The notes below the pieces were generated by a model. The model had not been told where the DNA came from. It did not search any database and saw only the letters and a program-made list of their open reading frames with translations. The position numbers were made by a program, and so were the translations under genes. A DNA stretch of 64,000 bases. Source: Leptospira montravelensis (GTDB lineage Bacteria > Spirochaetota > Leptospiria > Leptospirales > Leptospiraceae). The stretch covers positions 1 to 64,000 of the forward strand of contig NZ_RQFO01000004.1 in assembly GCF_004770045.1 (NCBI RefSeq). Direction: 5' to 3'. Shown in pieces: positions 50,184 through 58,911 of this stretch; position 1 is the stretch's first letter; each line of letters begins with the position of its first letter.

Positions 50184-51314
50184 TTATTGGAACTTGTGGA
50201 TTAAATCTTCCATGTTTGTGAGTAATGTTTTCACATCCTCTTCTGTTGTGAAATAACCTGTAGAGATGCGAATGCATCGTAATGCTTCTTCTTCAGAATA
50301 TCCCATATACAAAAGTGATTTGGAGGCTTCTCTGGCTCGGGACTTACAGGAGCTACCTGTGGAAACTAAAATTCCCTTTTCTTCCATCCCGAGTAGAAAA
50401 AAGTCTACGGACTGAATCGGAAGAATGAGAAACGTTGTGTTTGGAAGCCTTGGTGAATACTTTGCTATGATTTTGCAACCTAAAGATTCTAACTTTTCTT
50501 CGATGAGAGATTGAAATGCACTCAGTTTTTCATTCTTTGTTTCTAATTCTCTGAATTGGATTTCAGCCACTTGTTTGAAACATTCAATGGCAAAAATATT
50601 TTCAGTACCGGCTCTATGGTTATTTTCTTGGTTTCCTCCACCAAACAAGTGAAAGCGGTGATCTGGTTTGGGAAGATAAGTAAGTGCTGCACCCATTCCT
50701 CCTCCAATTTTGTGACCGGAAAAAGTATATCCGTCGAAAAACTGAAATGGTACATCTGTTTTACAAAAACCTTGCATTAAATCACTATAAAATAGCTGGT
50801 CGTATTTTTTTGTTAGTTTTGAGATCTCTTCTGCAGGTTGGATCACACCAGTTTCATTTCCCGCATAAAGGCATACCACAGGTCTTGGGTTTTCCTTTAG
50901 TTTATTTTCTAAATCCATCAAATCAATGATTCCCGAATGGTCGGTTTGGATGAGAGTTGCCTTAAATCCGTAGGATTCCAAAGCGGAATACATACTGGAA
51001 TGTTCCAGTGGAGAAACTATGACGGAATCTAAGTTTGGATAGAGAACACGTAAACTTTGGATGAGTAAGTAATTGGCTTCTGTTCCTGTTGCAGAAAAAA
51101 CAAATTGTTTTTCTTGGCCATTGGTAAGATTTGCAAAATACTTTCTTGTTTGTTCAATTTTTCCTTGGTTTTTTAAGGAAAATCGAGTGATTCCGGATGG
51201 ATTATAAAATCCTGAAAGATAGTCTGCCAAACATGTTTCCAGAATTTCTGTAAATGGAGGGTGAGTGGCATTGTAATCAAAATATTTTATATCATTCGTT
51301 AAAGGGGATTTCAT
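50184..51314 (-). CDS. cysteine desulfurase-like PLP enzyme (NifS/IscS family)
   Basis: 376 aa, class V aminotransferase fold. Motifs: DYNATHPP at the N-terminus, FVFSATGTEANYLLIQSL, SPLEHSSMYSAL, YAGNETGVIQPAEEI, the PLP-binding Lys in FSGHKIGGGMGAALTY, NHRAGTEN and the catalytic Cys loop STGSSCKSRA. It is close to NifS/IscS but sits in the CHAT operon with no Fe-S scaffold gene. It should release sulfur from cysteine; the acceptor is unknown. It overlaps the gene upstream by 23 bp. Confidence 0.92.
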   Translation of the reverse strand: MKSPLTNDIKYFDYNATHPPFTEILETCLADYLSGFYNPSGITRFSLKNQGKIEQTRKYFANLTNGQEKQFVFSATGTEANYLLIQSLRVLYPNLDSVIVSPLEHSSMYSALESYGFKATLIQTDHSGIIDLMDLENKLKENPRPVVCLYAGNETGVIQPAEEISKLTKKYDQLFYSDLMQGFCKTDVPFQFFDGYTFSGHKIGGGMGAALTYLPKPDHRFHLFGGGNQENNHRAGTENIFAIECFKQVAEIQFRELETKNEKLSAFQSLIEEKLESLGCKIIAKYSPRLPNTTFLILPIQSVDFFLLGMEEKGILVSTGSSCKSRAREASKSLLYMGYSEEEALRCIRISTGYFTTEEDVKTLLTNMEDLIHKFQ

Positions 51315-52599
51315 CTGCTTCTTCGTAGCGACCCAGTTTGCGAAGAACGGATCTAGTTAATTTATGATACGATTTTAAAATATCATCTTTTTTTCCACCT
51401 ACACTTCGTTCATCGACATTCCGAAGTTTTGGTTTTAAGGCATCTAAAATCGTTAAACTTTTGGAGTTCTCTTTTAGTTTGTGATACGATTCTGCTTCTT
51501 TCATTTTAGAATCAAATTCATGAACAAGAAGTGCAGGTAAATTGATATCTTCGATTTCAGAGGCAAGTTGTATATTCGAAGCTTCTTTAAATTCAGTGGC
51601 CGCACGTTTGTAGTAGGTTTCTTCTTCCTCACCCAGTTGGAAAAATAATTCTCCTCGTCTGAATTTGAATTTTAGATACTCCCTTTCATCGGCTCCCACA
51701 AAATACAGGATCCTTTCATAAATATCATCCATCTCTCTTGGAGAAAAGTTTTTCATACCTGTAAGTAGGATTTGTCTAAGAAGGGATTCCAAATAGTCGT
51801 TAGCTGAAACTTCCGAAAAGTCACTCCGTTTGATGGAAGATAAAACTACACTACGTTTTTGGACGGCGCTTAGGCCACTCGGAACCTTTTCTAATTCAGT
51901 AAGTTTTTTTAGAACAAAGTTTTCTGTTTCCAACATATGGGTTTTATAACCGAGTAGGATTTCACTGGGTCTACAACTTGCCCAAGCTACGGATTCAATT
52001 TTTTTAGGGGCAAGTAATTCTGGGCCAGAGAAACGTAACGCGCGTTTGTAGTAGTCAAGTGCTGTTAACACAGCTTCAATATGAGAATTCCAATAATCTT
52101 TAGGATTGGGTCCGAGGGTGAGTTCGCCTTGAGGAGCCATTTTGAGAAAGAGGGGAGAACCCCAGTCTTTTGCTTTTTCCCGCCAAGTTAGTTCTAAAAA
52201 ATGATCCTCCACATGTTCCTTGCTGCGAAAGTACAAACATGCCTTTTCCATCAGAGCCAAATCCAAAGGCAAAACGCTACCTTTCGTGTTCTCTTCGGAG
52301 CTGAAAAATTGGTTTATGGTTTGGAGGAATTCCGTCCCACCTTCTTTTCGTCCCTCAAGGACTGCATCGCCTTTAGATATGAGTTGGTGTGCAATCCGAG
52401 GATTGGGATAACCAAAAAACGAATTGTAGGCGAGGGTGAATTTGGCAAGGATTGTGTCCTTGTTTCTCAGAATCCACGGGAAAGTGATTGCCCACACGAT
52501 GAGAACAGCCAGGATGTATTTTAAATTTTCTCGGAAGATTTGGTTCAAGGATTGTCCCTGTTCCCGATCTTTGCCGGAATCTACTGATGTTTCAAGCAA
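51292..52599 (-). CDS. single-TM helical-repeat protein, CHAT operon
   Basis: 435 aa from a TTG at 52599; a start further in is possible, as no good ribosome site is seen. About 27 cytosolic residues, one transmembrane helix (about 28-46: YILAVLIVWAITFPWIL), then a large helical exported part with TPR-like pairs (about 310-420, e.g. FRRGELFFQLGEEEETYYKRAATEF). No family recognised. It is the first gene of the operon that carries the cysteine desulfurase, CHAT protease and ECF sigma factor. It starts back-to-back with the TPR gene at 52587; their 5' ends overlap. Confidence 0.75.
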   Translation of the reverse strand: MLETSVDSGKDREQGQSLNQIFRENLKYILAVLIVWAITFPWILRNKDTILAKFTLAYNSFFGYPNPRIAHQLISKGDAVLEGRKEGGTEFLQTINQFFSSEENTKGSVLPLDLALMEKACLYFRSKEHVEDHFLELTWREKAKDWGSPLFLKMAPQGELTLGPNPKDYWNSHIEAVLTALDYYKRALRFSGPELLAPKKIESVAWASCRPSEILLGYKTHMLETENFVLKKLTELEKVPSGLSAVQKRSVVLSSIKRSDFSEVSANDYLESLLRQILLTGMKNFSPREMDDIYERILYFVGADEREYLKFKFRRGELFFQLGEEEETYYKRAATEFKEASNIQLASEIEDINLPALLVHEFDSKMKEAESYHKLKENSKSLTILDALKPKLRNVDERSVGGKKDDILKSYHKLTRSVLRKLGRYEEADEIPFNE

Positions 52600-54584
52600 T
52601 TAAAACTCCAAACCGTCCCTTACTCTTTGTTTTCTTTTGTTTTCTTTCGCTTTCTCTCTTTGCGGCACCTGAAACAAGACAGAAAACCTGTTCCTTGTTA
52701 GAACCGGGTGTTCCGGCAGATTATTTCTTGTCTCGAGCCTTTCGAGAACAGGTGGACGGATTTCAATCGGCCCAAAGGCGAAAAAACGAGGATTCCAAAC
52801 TCTCCTTTGAGCGCTCTGTTGCTTTTTTAGATTCTTACCATAGTTGCTTAAAGGAGGTGGGAAAGGAACCAAGTGCCCTCAGTGCGGAAACCCAAAGTTT
52901 AAATTACCTAGAACTGGGAAATATGGAAAAGGCTTGGGAATGGTCGGAGCTGGCAACGGGTAAATCCCCTGAGGTTACCAAAGATTTAGTTCTTTTACAA
53001 ACGAGAATACGCATCCGTCAGGGAGAGTTGGCTAAGGCCTCCGAGGTTTTAGAATCTTCTCTCCATTTGTTTCCGAATGATCCTGACTTTTTATACTTAC
53101 TTGGTAATATCAATTTTGAAAGAAAAAACTGGAATCATTCCATTTTGTATTATACAGCTCTTTCTTTTGTCATTGAGAGAAGGGATACACATTCCAAATA
53201 CAAATTCCTAACCGCAAAAGCTTTAGGTGAACTCAATTATAAACTCGATTACCCTAAAATTTCCATCAAACGTTATAACGAATACACGAACGCCTATAAA
53301 AATGATATGGAAGTTCTATTTCGTTTGGCTCAAATTTATTTTGTGTTAGGTGATTTTAAACATTGCCGGATGTACCTCGAACAAATTCGCGAAAAAAATC
53401 CAAGAGACATTGATGCTTCCCATATGCTTGCAGAAATTTATTTTATGGATTCGCGGGACAGTGCTCCTATTTATTTTGCAACTTTGAAAAAAGAGAAAAA
53501 AATTCCGAAAGATGGAATCATCTTTTTTCTCTATCAATTAATTTCTGGTTCTAATGAAGGATTGGAAACTAAATTAAAAACTTATATCCAAGAAAATCCA
53601 GGGAGACTTTCTCCGAGGATTGCACTTTTGGAACTTGCAGAAAAAGAAAAAAATCCTGATTACCAAACTCTCAATGCAGAAACGGCACAGTATGCTTTTG
53701 AGTATAGGCAGTATTATACGGCAGAAAAAATTCTACGTAAGGGACTATCAGAAATAAACACAAAAGAAAATTTGGACGAAGAAAAGTCATTGTTTTTTGA
53801 AAAAATTTCTTCCTGCCAAGAAATGTTGGGACAGTGGAATCATGCAGTGATGTCCACGAAAGAAGCATTACGATTAACCAAGGAAACGGAAAAAACATTA
53901 CGTTTGCGTTTTCGTTTGGCTTATCTCTACCTCCAGGGAAATTTAAAAAAAGAATCTCTTTCTGTTTCGGTTTTATCGGAAACATTAAAAGAAAATCCAA
54001 CGCCTACTCATTATTATCTAAGAGGTCTTGCGTATTTTCAGTTGGAAAAATACAAAGAAAGTGTGAAAGATTTTTCAGAAGCCATCAAACTAGATTCTAA
54101 AAATTATAACTATTATTTTTATCGCGCCTCTGCTTTCGATAAATTAAAACAATTTAGCGATACGGAGTCCGACTTAAAAACCACAATTGCTTTAAATCCC
54201 AATGCATCCAATGCTATGAATTACCTGGGATATCTGTATGCTGAAAAAGATATGAACCCAGAGGAAGCAAACCAACTTCTAAACCAAGCCATTTCTTTGG
54301 AACCAGATAATCCAGCTTACCAAGATAGTTTAGGTTGGGTTATGTATAGAAAAAAGGATTATAATCGTGCTTTACTTCATTTGAATTTTGCAACTTCCCT
54401 TGCTTTGGAAAGAGGGTTTGAAGACCCAGTGATTTATGAACATTTAGGTGATGTATACTTGGCAAAAAATGATCCAGTCAATGCTTTGCAGTTTTTTAAA
54501 TTGTCAGAATCTAAAATAAAGTCAGTTCCCAATAAAGATCTCATAGCAAAAATTAAAAAAGTGCAAAAGGAAATTTCAGAATGA
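52587..54584 (+). CDS. exported TPR protein
   Basis: 665 aa. Signal peptide (LLFVFFCFLSLSLFAAP). At least ten TPR units, clearest at about 150-260 and 460-650 (YYLRGLAYFQLEKYKESVKDF, AMNYLGYLYAEKDMNPEEANQLL, AYQDSLGWVMYRKKDYNRALLHL). The last blocks resemble the C-terminal repeats often found beside LolB-type lipoproteins, and the next gene is one. Likely a periplasmic scaffold for envelope assembly. The stop overlaps the next ATG by 4 bp. Confidence 0.85.
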   Translation: MFQAIKTPNRPLLFVFFCFLSLSLFAAPETRQKTCSLLEPGVPADYFLSRAFREQVDGFQSAQRRKNEDSKLSFERSVAFLDSYHSCLKEVGKEPSALSAETQSLNYLELGNMEKAWEWSELATGKSPEVTKDLVLLQTRIRIRQGELAKASEVLESSLHLFPNDPDFLYLLGNINFERKNWNHSILYYTALSFVIERRDTHSKYKFLTAKALGELNYKLDYPKISIKRYNEYTNAYKNDMEVLFRLAQIYFVLGDFKHCRMYLEQIREKNPRDIDASHMLAEIYFMDSRDSAPIYFATLKKEKKIPKDGIIFFLYQLISGSNEGLETKLKTYIQENPGRLSPRIALLELAEKEKNPDYQTLNAETAQYAFEYRQYYTAEKILRKGLSEINTKENLDEEKSLFFEKISSCQEMLGQWNHAVMSTKEALRLTKETEKTLRLRFRLAYLYLQGNLKKESLSVSVLSETLKENPTPTHYYLRGLAYFQLEKYKESVKDFSEAIKLDSKNYNYYFYRASAFDKLKQFSDTESDLKTTIALNPNASNAMNYLGYLYAEKDMNPEEANQLLNQAISLEPDNPAYQDSLGWVMYRKKDYNRALLHLNFATSLALERGFEDPVIYEHLGDVYLAKNDPVNALQFFKLSESKIKSVPNKDLIAKIKKVQKEISE

Positions 54585-55369
54585 AAGGAAAGACCATCCT
54601 TCTTAGTGTTTCATTATTAATCATTTCTTGTCAGTCAGCGGAAGTGGAAGATCCCAATTTTATTGGCCGAGACAAAGAAAAATACATTTCTGCAAAAGAA
54701 AAAGAATCCAAAACTTTACTCAAAGAAATTTTAGAAAAACAAACTGATTTTCCTAGTTTTAAATCTGATTTTAGTATGCAAATCCAAACCTTTGTTCCGA
54801 AAAAAGACAATGTTTACTTGGATGGAAAACTATATTTCTCAAAAGAATCTAAACAGGTCAAAATCCAATTGATGGATAGTTTTTTTGGAATGATTTTTAC
54901 AGAGCTCATTGCCGATCCAAACCAAATCCAAATCAAACCAACCAGTACAAAAGAAATCCAAACACTTCCAATGGGTGATATCCTTATCCAAGACCCAAAT
55001 ACTGGCAAAAAATTTGCCATTCCCTTTCCAGTCATTTATGAATATCTCACTGGGACTTATGTTGGAGAAATCCAAAATCCAAAAGCTAAATTTTACACAA
55101 AAGAGGCTCGTATCATTCTCTCTAAACCAGATGGCGAATACGAATATTTTTTTAAAGATGGAAATTTAGATCGTTTGGAACTTTCTAGCACTAAACGTGG
55201 GTTAAAGGCCATTGCCATTGTAAAAACAAAACCAGATCAAATCCATCCCCCAAAAGAAATTACTACTAAGGTCATTAGTTTAGATACAGAAAAGGAAAAT
55301 GTTCTGATCCTTATCAAACTAAAAAAATCACAAATGGTAGAACCTCCGATAAATACGTTTCGATTTTAG
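54581..55369 (+). CDS. LolB-like outer-membrane lipoprotein
   Basis: 262 aa. Lipoprotein signal (LLSVSLLIISCQS). Fold text: SDFSMQIQTFVPKKDNVYLDGKLYFSK, then KVKIQLMDSFFGMIFTELIADPNQIQI and IQDPNTGKKFAIPFPVIYEYLTG match the antiparallel strands of LolA/LolB or DUF4292-type lipoproteins, which bind a lipid or lipoprotein acyl chain. Coupled to the TPR gene before it. The family is suggested by pattern only. Confidence 0.6.
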   Translation: MKGKTILLSVSLLIISCQSAEVEDPNFIGRDKEKYISAKEKESKTLLKEILEKQTDFPSFKSDFSMQIQTFVPKKDNVYLDGKLYFSKESKQVKIQLMDSFFGMIFTELIADPNQIQIKPTSTKEIQTLPMGDILIQDPNTGKKFAIPFPVIYEYLTGTYVGEIQNPKAKFYTKEARIILSKPDGEYEYFFKDGNLDRLELSSTKRGLKAIAIVKTKPDQIHPPKEITTKVISLDTEKENVLILIKLKKSQMVEPPINTFRF

Positions 55370-55390
55370 TTATTTAACTTTAGTTTCTAA

Positions 55391-56539
55391 ATGAACCTAT
55401 TTCGAATTGGTTATTCCATTGTTTTTGTTTTGCCATTTTTATTATTTGCGGCAGACCTTCCTGAATCGGCTGAATCGAAACTAGAATTACCAATATCTGA
55501 TTTATATCGTTTCCAAACAGAATCTGGAGAAACGATCCAATATGCCAAATCTACTAAACTTTGGTTTGGTGGGGATGTGATGTTCAATTGGGGAGTTCGT
55601 GATTCTATGCGAAGTGAGGATCCATATTTTCCATTTCGTAGTTTTATTAGTTACCTAAAGAATTTTGATTTTCGATTTCTCAATTTAGAAACTCCTATCC
55701 TCCACAAAACACCTACGGCCGACCAAAGGAAGTCCTATGTTTTTTTTGGAGAAAAAAAAGATTTAACCGTTCTGCAACTTTTGGGAATCGATGGGGTTTT
55801 TCTTGGAAATAATCATACAATGGACTTTGGTGAAAACGGGTTATCTGATACCTTAGACTTGTTAGATGAATTTGGAATCCGTCATACAGGAGCTGGGAAA
55901 AATACCGATGAGGCTTTGGTTCCCATTACGGTTTCCAAACAAAATACAGAGTATCGGATTTTTTCTTTTTCTGATACAGGGGAAACTCGGTTGTTTTCGG
56001 GAATCAAATCTCCGGGGGCAGCATACTTTCGAGTGGGAGTGGCAGAAAGACTCATTAAAAAAACAAAACCAAACCAAGTCAACATTCTCTCGGTGCATTG
56101 GGGTGTGGAATATAATCCCTTTCCAATGGATACAGAAAGAAATGCTGCCAAATATTTGGTGAATGCAGGGTACCGGGTAATTCTCGGCCATCATCCTCAT
56201 GTTCCACAAGGGATAGAAGTATTTCCGAAAGGGGTTGTGATTTATTCGCTCGGAAACTTTCTATTTGGATCCAAAAACCAATACTTAAAACACAATATCT
56301 CGGTTGTTTTGCATTTTGATGCCGACAAACTTTTGTTTGTGGAGGTGGTTCCTGTTTTTGGAAAACACCAATCCCTTTCTGGTGACCATTATTTTTTTCC
56401 ACTCGGTCCTAAAGAGGCAGAAAGTTTTTTAAAAGAATATGCGGTCCTTTGCAAACAATTAGGAACCGATCTAGTGATTTCTGGGGGAAGGGGTTATGTT
56501 TTTTTGGATAAGGAACTAAAGGCCAAACTAAAACCGTAA
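55391..56539 (+). CDS. CapA/PgsA-family metallophosphatase-like protein
   Basis: 382 aa with a signal peptide (about 1-22). CapA fold: FGGDVMFNWGV (metal Asp), FRFLNLETPI, LLGIDGVFLGNNHTMDFGENGLSDTLDLL (NNH), HWGVEYNPFP and GYRVILGHHPHVPQGIEVF, with the GHHPH metal motif, then IYSLGNFLFG. Family members act in poly-gamma-glutamate or capsule synthesis or have phosphatase activity. Convergent with the minus-strand membrane protein; 3' ends overlap by 46 bp. Confidence 0.9.
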   Translation: MNLFRIGYSIVFVLPFLLFAADLPESAESKLELPISDLYRFQTESGETIQYAKSTKLWFGGDVMFNWGVRDSMRSEDPYFPFRSFISYLKNFDFRFLNLETPILHKTPTADQRKSYVFFGEKKDLTVLQLLGIDGVFLGNNHTMDFGENGLSDTLDLLDEFGIRHTGAGKNTDEALVPITVSKQNTEYRIFSFSDTGETRLFSGIKSPGAAYFRVGVAERLIKKTKPNQVNILSVHWGVEYNPFPMDTERNAAKYLVNAGYRVILGHHPHVPQGIEVFPKGVVIYSLGNFLFGSKNQYLKHNISVVLHFDADKLLFVEVVPVFGKHQSLSGDHYFFPLGPKEAESFLKEYAVLCKQLGTDLVISGGRGYVFLDKELKAKLKP

Positions 56540-57276
56540 TGGAACCAACTGCAAGTGAGTCCCACAGCAAAAAAGGGAAAACTCAGTTCGAGTAAATTGG
56601 TTTTGTAAATCGAAAAGAGCTGCAAAAAAAATCCCGTAAAAAACAGAATGGATGCCGTTCTTAAAATCCAACCTTTTTCATATAACCAAAAATAGACGGA
56701 AACAATTGCAACATACCCAAACAAACAAAACCATTTGAGTTGGGAGGTGGGTTTTAAGTATTCCAGAGAAGGTGCCATTTCTTCTGCTGATTTTGCATCC
56801 AAAACATTCAGAATTAAAATGTTTTCGATTAAATCGGCAAAACCGGCGATCACAAGAAGTAGAATCATCCCCATAAAAATTTTTAGAAAGATTGGTCTCA
56901 CCTTTCTTCCCGCATAATGCCCGGTATACGTTAAAAATGCCAGATAACAAAAGATAAATCCAAAATCAAAATAATGAACCTTTCTATATTCCGCAGATAA
57001 ATGGAAAAAATCGATGGTGTCAGGGATTCCGATTAGGTCTTGGACTTGTTTGGGGGTTTCTGCCATTTCCAGTCCGAGTAGTGTGGATTCAAATCCGGAG
57101 TGGTTGTCAAGGGCAGGTTCTTTCGGGGTGATGTGGTTTAAAAACCCAGCATACAGCGCTAAAAATAAGCCAAGGGCAAGGCCCCAAACTTCTGGAAAAT
57201 TTGATTTTTCACCCATAAAAATGTTAGAAATTACATAGAAATGGAAGGGTTTGGGAACTCCAAGAAGAAATTCCAT
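56494..57276 (-). CDS. multi-pass membrane protein, unknown function
   Basis: 260 aa from the ATG at 57276, or 240 from the ATG at 57216; neither has a clear ribosome site. Six predicted helices (e.g. WGLALGLFLALYAGFL, FGFIFCYLAFLTY, IFLKIFMGMILLLVIAGFADLIENILIL, KWFCLFGYVAIVSVYFWLY). The HYFDFGFIFCYL and GFADLIENI segments recall an uncharacterised membrane family. Divergent from rpsF. Confidence 0.75.
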   Translation of the reverse strand: MEFLLGVPKPFHFYVISNIFMGEKSNFPEVWGLALGLFLALYAGFLNHITPKEPALDNHSGFESTLLGLEMAETPKQVQDLIGIPDTIDFFHLSAEYRKVHYFDFGFIFCYLAFLTYTGHYAGRKVRPIFLKIFMGMILLLVIAGFADLIENILILNVLDAKSAEEMAPSLEYLKPTSQLKWFCLFGYVAIVSVYFWLYEKGWILRTASILFFTGFFLQLFSIYKTNLLELSFPFFAVGLTCSWFHYGFSLAFSSLSKKT

Positions 57277-57326
57277 TGACCCAAGGCCCCATTGGCAAAA
57301 CCCTAGTGGAAACTAACAAATTCTTC

Positions 57327-57352
57327 TACCTACAAGTGTTTCTATGTAGGTA
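57327..57352 (+). promoter_or_regulatory. inverted repeat in rpsF leader
   Basis: TACCTACA (57327-57334) and TGTAGGTA (57345-57352) form an 8-bp stem with a 10-nt loop, 16 bp before the rpsF start. Many bacteria regulate rpsF-rpsR operons through an S6:S18-binding leader; this hairpin is in the right place but lacks an obvious CCG feature of the known motif. Confidence 0.4.
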
Positions 57353-57368
57353 TACCCATAGGAGAAAT

Positions 57369-57644
57369 ATGAGAAACTACGAAATCACGAATATTCTTCG
57401 TGAAGGGAATGTAGAAGAGACGAAGTCTGCAGTAAAAGACTTACTCTCCAAATACAACTTCACGATCCAAGGCGAAGAGGATTGGGGTTCTAAAAGACTC
57501 TGGCATCCGGTTGGACAAGACGAACAAGGTCACTTCACACTTATCAAGTGTTCCGGCGCACCACAAGAAGTTGCAAAGATCGAACATGAGTTTAAACTCA
57601 ATGCCAACATCTTAAAAACCCTCGTAATTAGGGCCAATGGCTAA
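57369..57644 (+). CDS. rpsF: 30S ribosomal protein S6
   Basis: 91 aa from the ATG at 57369 with AGGAGAAAT upstream; a longer frame is a read-in. MRNYEITNILREGNVEETKSAVKDLLSKY, then GSKRLWHPVGQDEQGHFTLIKCSG and EFKLNANILKTLVIR fit S6, which pairs with S18 on the 30S platform. Overlaps ssb by 8 bp. Confidence 0.95.
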   Translation: MRNYEITNILREGNVEETKSAVKDLLSKYNFTIQGEEDWGSKRLWHPVGQDEQGHFTLIKCSGAPQEVAKIEHEFKLNANILKTLVIRANG

Positions 57645-58077
57645 CGATCTCAATAAAATACTTATAATCGGTCGAATGACCCGTGATCCGGAATTTAAAT
57701 CGGTGAACGGAAGTTCTGTTGTCAATTTTTCAATTGCGAATAACAGAGTTTATGTGACTAACGGTGAAAAAAAAGAGGAAACTCATTATTTTGACTGTGT
57801 GGCATGGGGCCGACTTGCTGACATTTTAAAACAATATGCTGGCAAAGGAAAACAAGTAGCGATTGAAGGTCGACTGCAACAACAGTCCTGGGAAACTCCT
57901 GAAGGCAAAAAAGCCTCTAAAATCCGCGTCTATGTTGAATCCGCACAATTGTTGGGCGGCCAAGGACAGGGTGGTGGATCAGGTGGTGACCGTTCTGACA
58001 GTTCCAATTCTTATGATTCCGGCGTAAGTAGTGGTTATGATGATTATCCAGCCGGTGATGACGACATTCCTTTTTGA
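57637..58077 (+). CDS. ssb: single-stranded DNA-binding protein
   Basis: 146 aa. OB fold: NDLNKILIIGRMTRDPEFKSV, SVVNFSIANNRVYV, ETHYFDCVAWGRLADILKQYAGKGKQVAIEGRLQQQSWE. Gly/Ser/Asp-rich linker and a C-terminal acidic tip DDDIPF that recruits partner proteins. Tetrameric ssDNA cover in replication and repair. Part of the rpsF-ssb-rpsR-rplI set. Confidence 0.97.
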   Translation: MANDLNKILIIGRMTRDPEFKSVNGSSVVNFSIANNRVYVTNGEKKEETHYFDCVAWGRLADILKQYAGKGKQVAIEGRLQQQSWETPEGKKASKIRVYVESAQLLGGQGQGGGSGGDRSDSSNSYDSGVSSGYDDYPAGDDDIPF

Positions 58078-58083
58078 TAGGTT

Positions 58084-58434
58084 ATGACAATGAGCGAAAC
58101 GACAAATATTGATGATACAAGAACAGATTCCCGCGAGAGTATGGACGGGATGGAAGACGACGAAAAAGGCGGTTTCCGTGGTAAAGACGGAGAAGGCAAA
58201 TTCGGTCGTAAAAACGCAAAATATAAAAAGAAAGTATGTAAGTTCTGTGCTGACAAAGCCTTACTTGCAGGTCTTGATTACAAACGAGTAGACATCTTAG
58301 AAAGATTTGTTACCAACCGTGGTAAAATCATTCCAAGAAGAATCACTGGAACTTGTGGCAAACACCAAAGAGCCCTTGCTCGTGAAATCAGAAAATCCAG
58401 ATCTATCGGTTTACTACCGTTTAAAGTTCTGTAG
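58084..58434 (+). CDS. rpsR: 30S ribosomal protein S18 with extended N-terminus
   Basis: 116 aa; the start may be the ATG at 58084 or 58093. The S18 core is in the last 75 residues: [65 protein letters not shown] (given here only to identify; key parts are CKFC, PRRITG and HQRAL). The Cys pair and a third Cys suggest a zinc-containing (C+) S18. The N-terminal 40 residues are an acidic Asp/Glu-rich extension absent from most S18. Confidence 0.93.
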   Translation: MTMSETTNIDDTRTDSRESMDGMEDDEKGGFRGKDGEGKFGRKNAKYKKKVCKFCADKALLAGLDYKRVDILERFVTNRGKIIPRRITGTCGKHQRALAREIRKSRSIGLLPFKVL

Positions 58435-58443
58435 GAGTAACGG

Positions 58444-58890
58444 ATGAAAGTTGTATTACAAAAAGACGTATTAAATCTTGGTGATGCTGGTGATGTAAAA
58501 GAAGTTGCAGATGGTTATGCACGTAACTTCCTCATCCCTAGAAGATTTGCTGTCCGTGCAAATGATGGAAACACTAAAGCTGCGATTCACCAAAAGAGAC
58601 TTGCTGAACTCAAACGCGACAAACGCGTAAAAGTGATGAAAGAACTTTCTACTTCAATAGATGGTAAAACATACGAAGTAAAAGTGAAAGTGGGCGAAAA
58701 CGACAAACTTTTTGGTTCTGTTACAGCGAATGACATTGCACTTGCAATTAAAAACACTGGAGTAGAACTCGACAAACGTAAGTTAGATTTAGGTGAGCCA
58801 ATTAAATCTGTTGGTGAATTTAAAATCAAAGTTCGTTTGGCTGAAGGTGTTGTACCTCAAATCGTAGTTAAAGTCGTCGGCCAAGCATAG
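58444..58890 (+). CDS. rplI: 50S ribosomal protein L9
   Basis: 148 aa. MKVVLQKDVLNLGDAGDVKEVADGYARNFLIPR is the L9 N-terminal domain. A charged connecting helix (about 45-75) follows, then the C-terminal domain with GENDKLFGSVTANDIALAIK, LDLGEPIKSVGEF and VVKVVGQA. Binds 23S rRNA near the L1 stalk. Last ribosomal gene of the set. Confidence 0.97.
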   Translation: MKVVLQKDVLNLGDAGDVKEVADGYARNFLIPRRFAVRANDGNTKAAIHQKRLAELKRDKRVKVMKELSTSIDGKTYEVKVKVGENDKLFGSVTANDIALAIKNTGVELDKRKLDLGEPIKSVGEFKIKVRLAEGVVPQIVVKVVGQA

Positions 58891-58911
58891 TCTTACACTA
58901 AAGCTTTTTCG

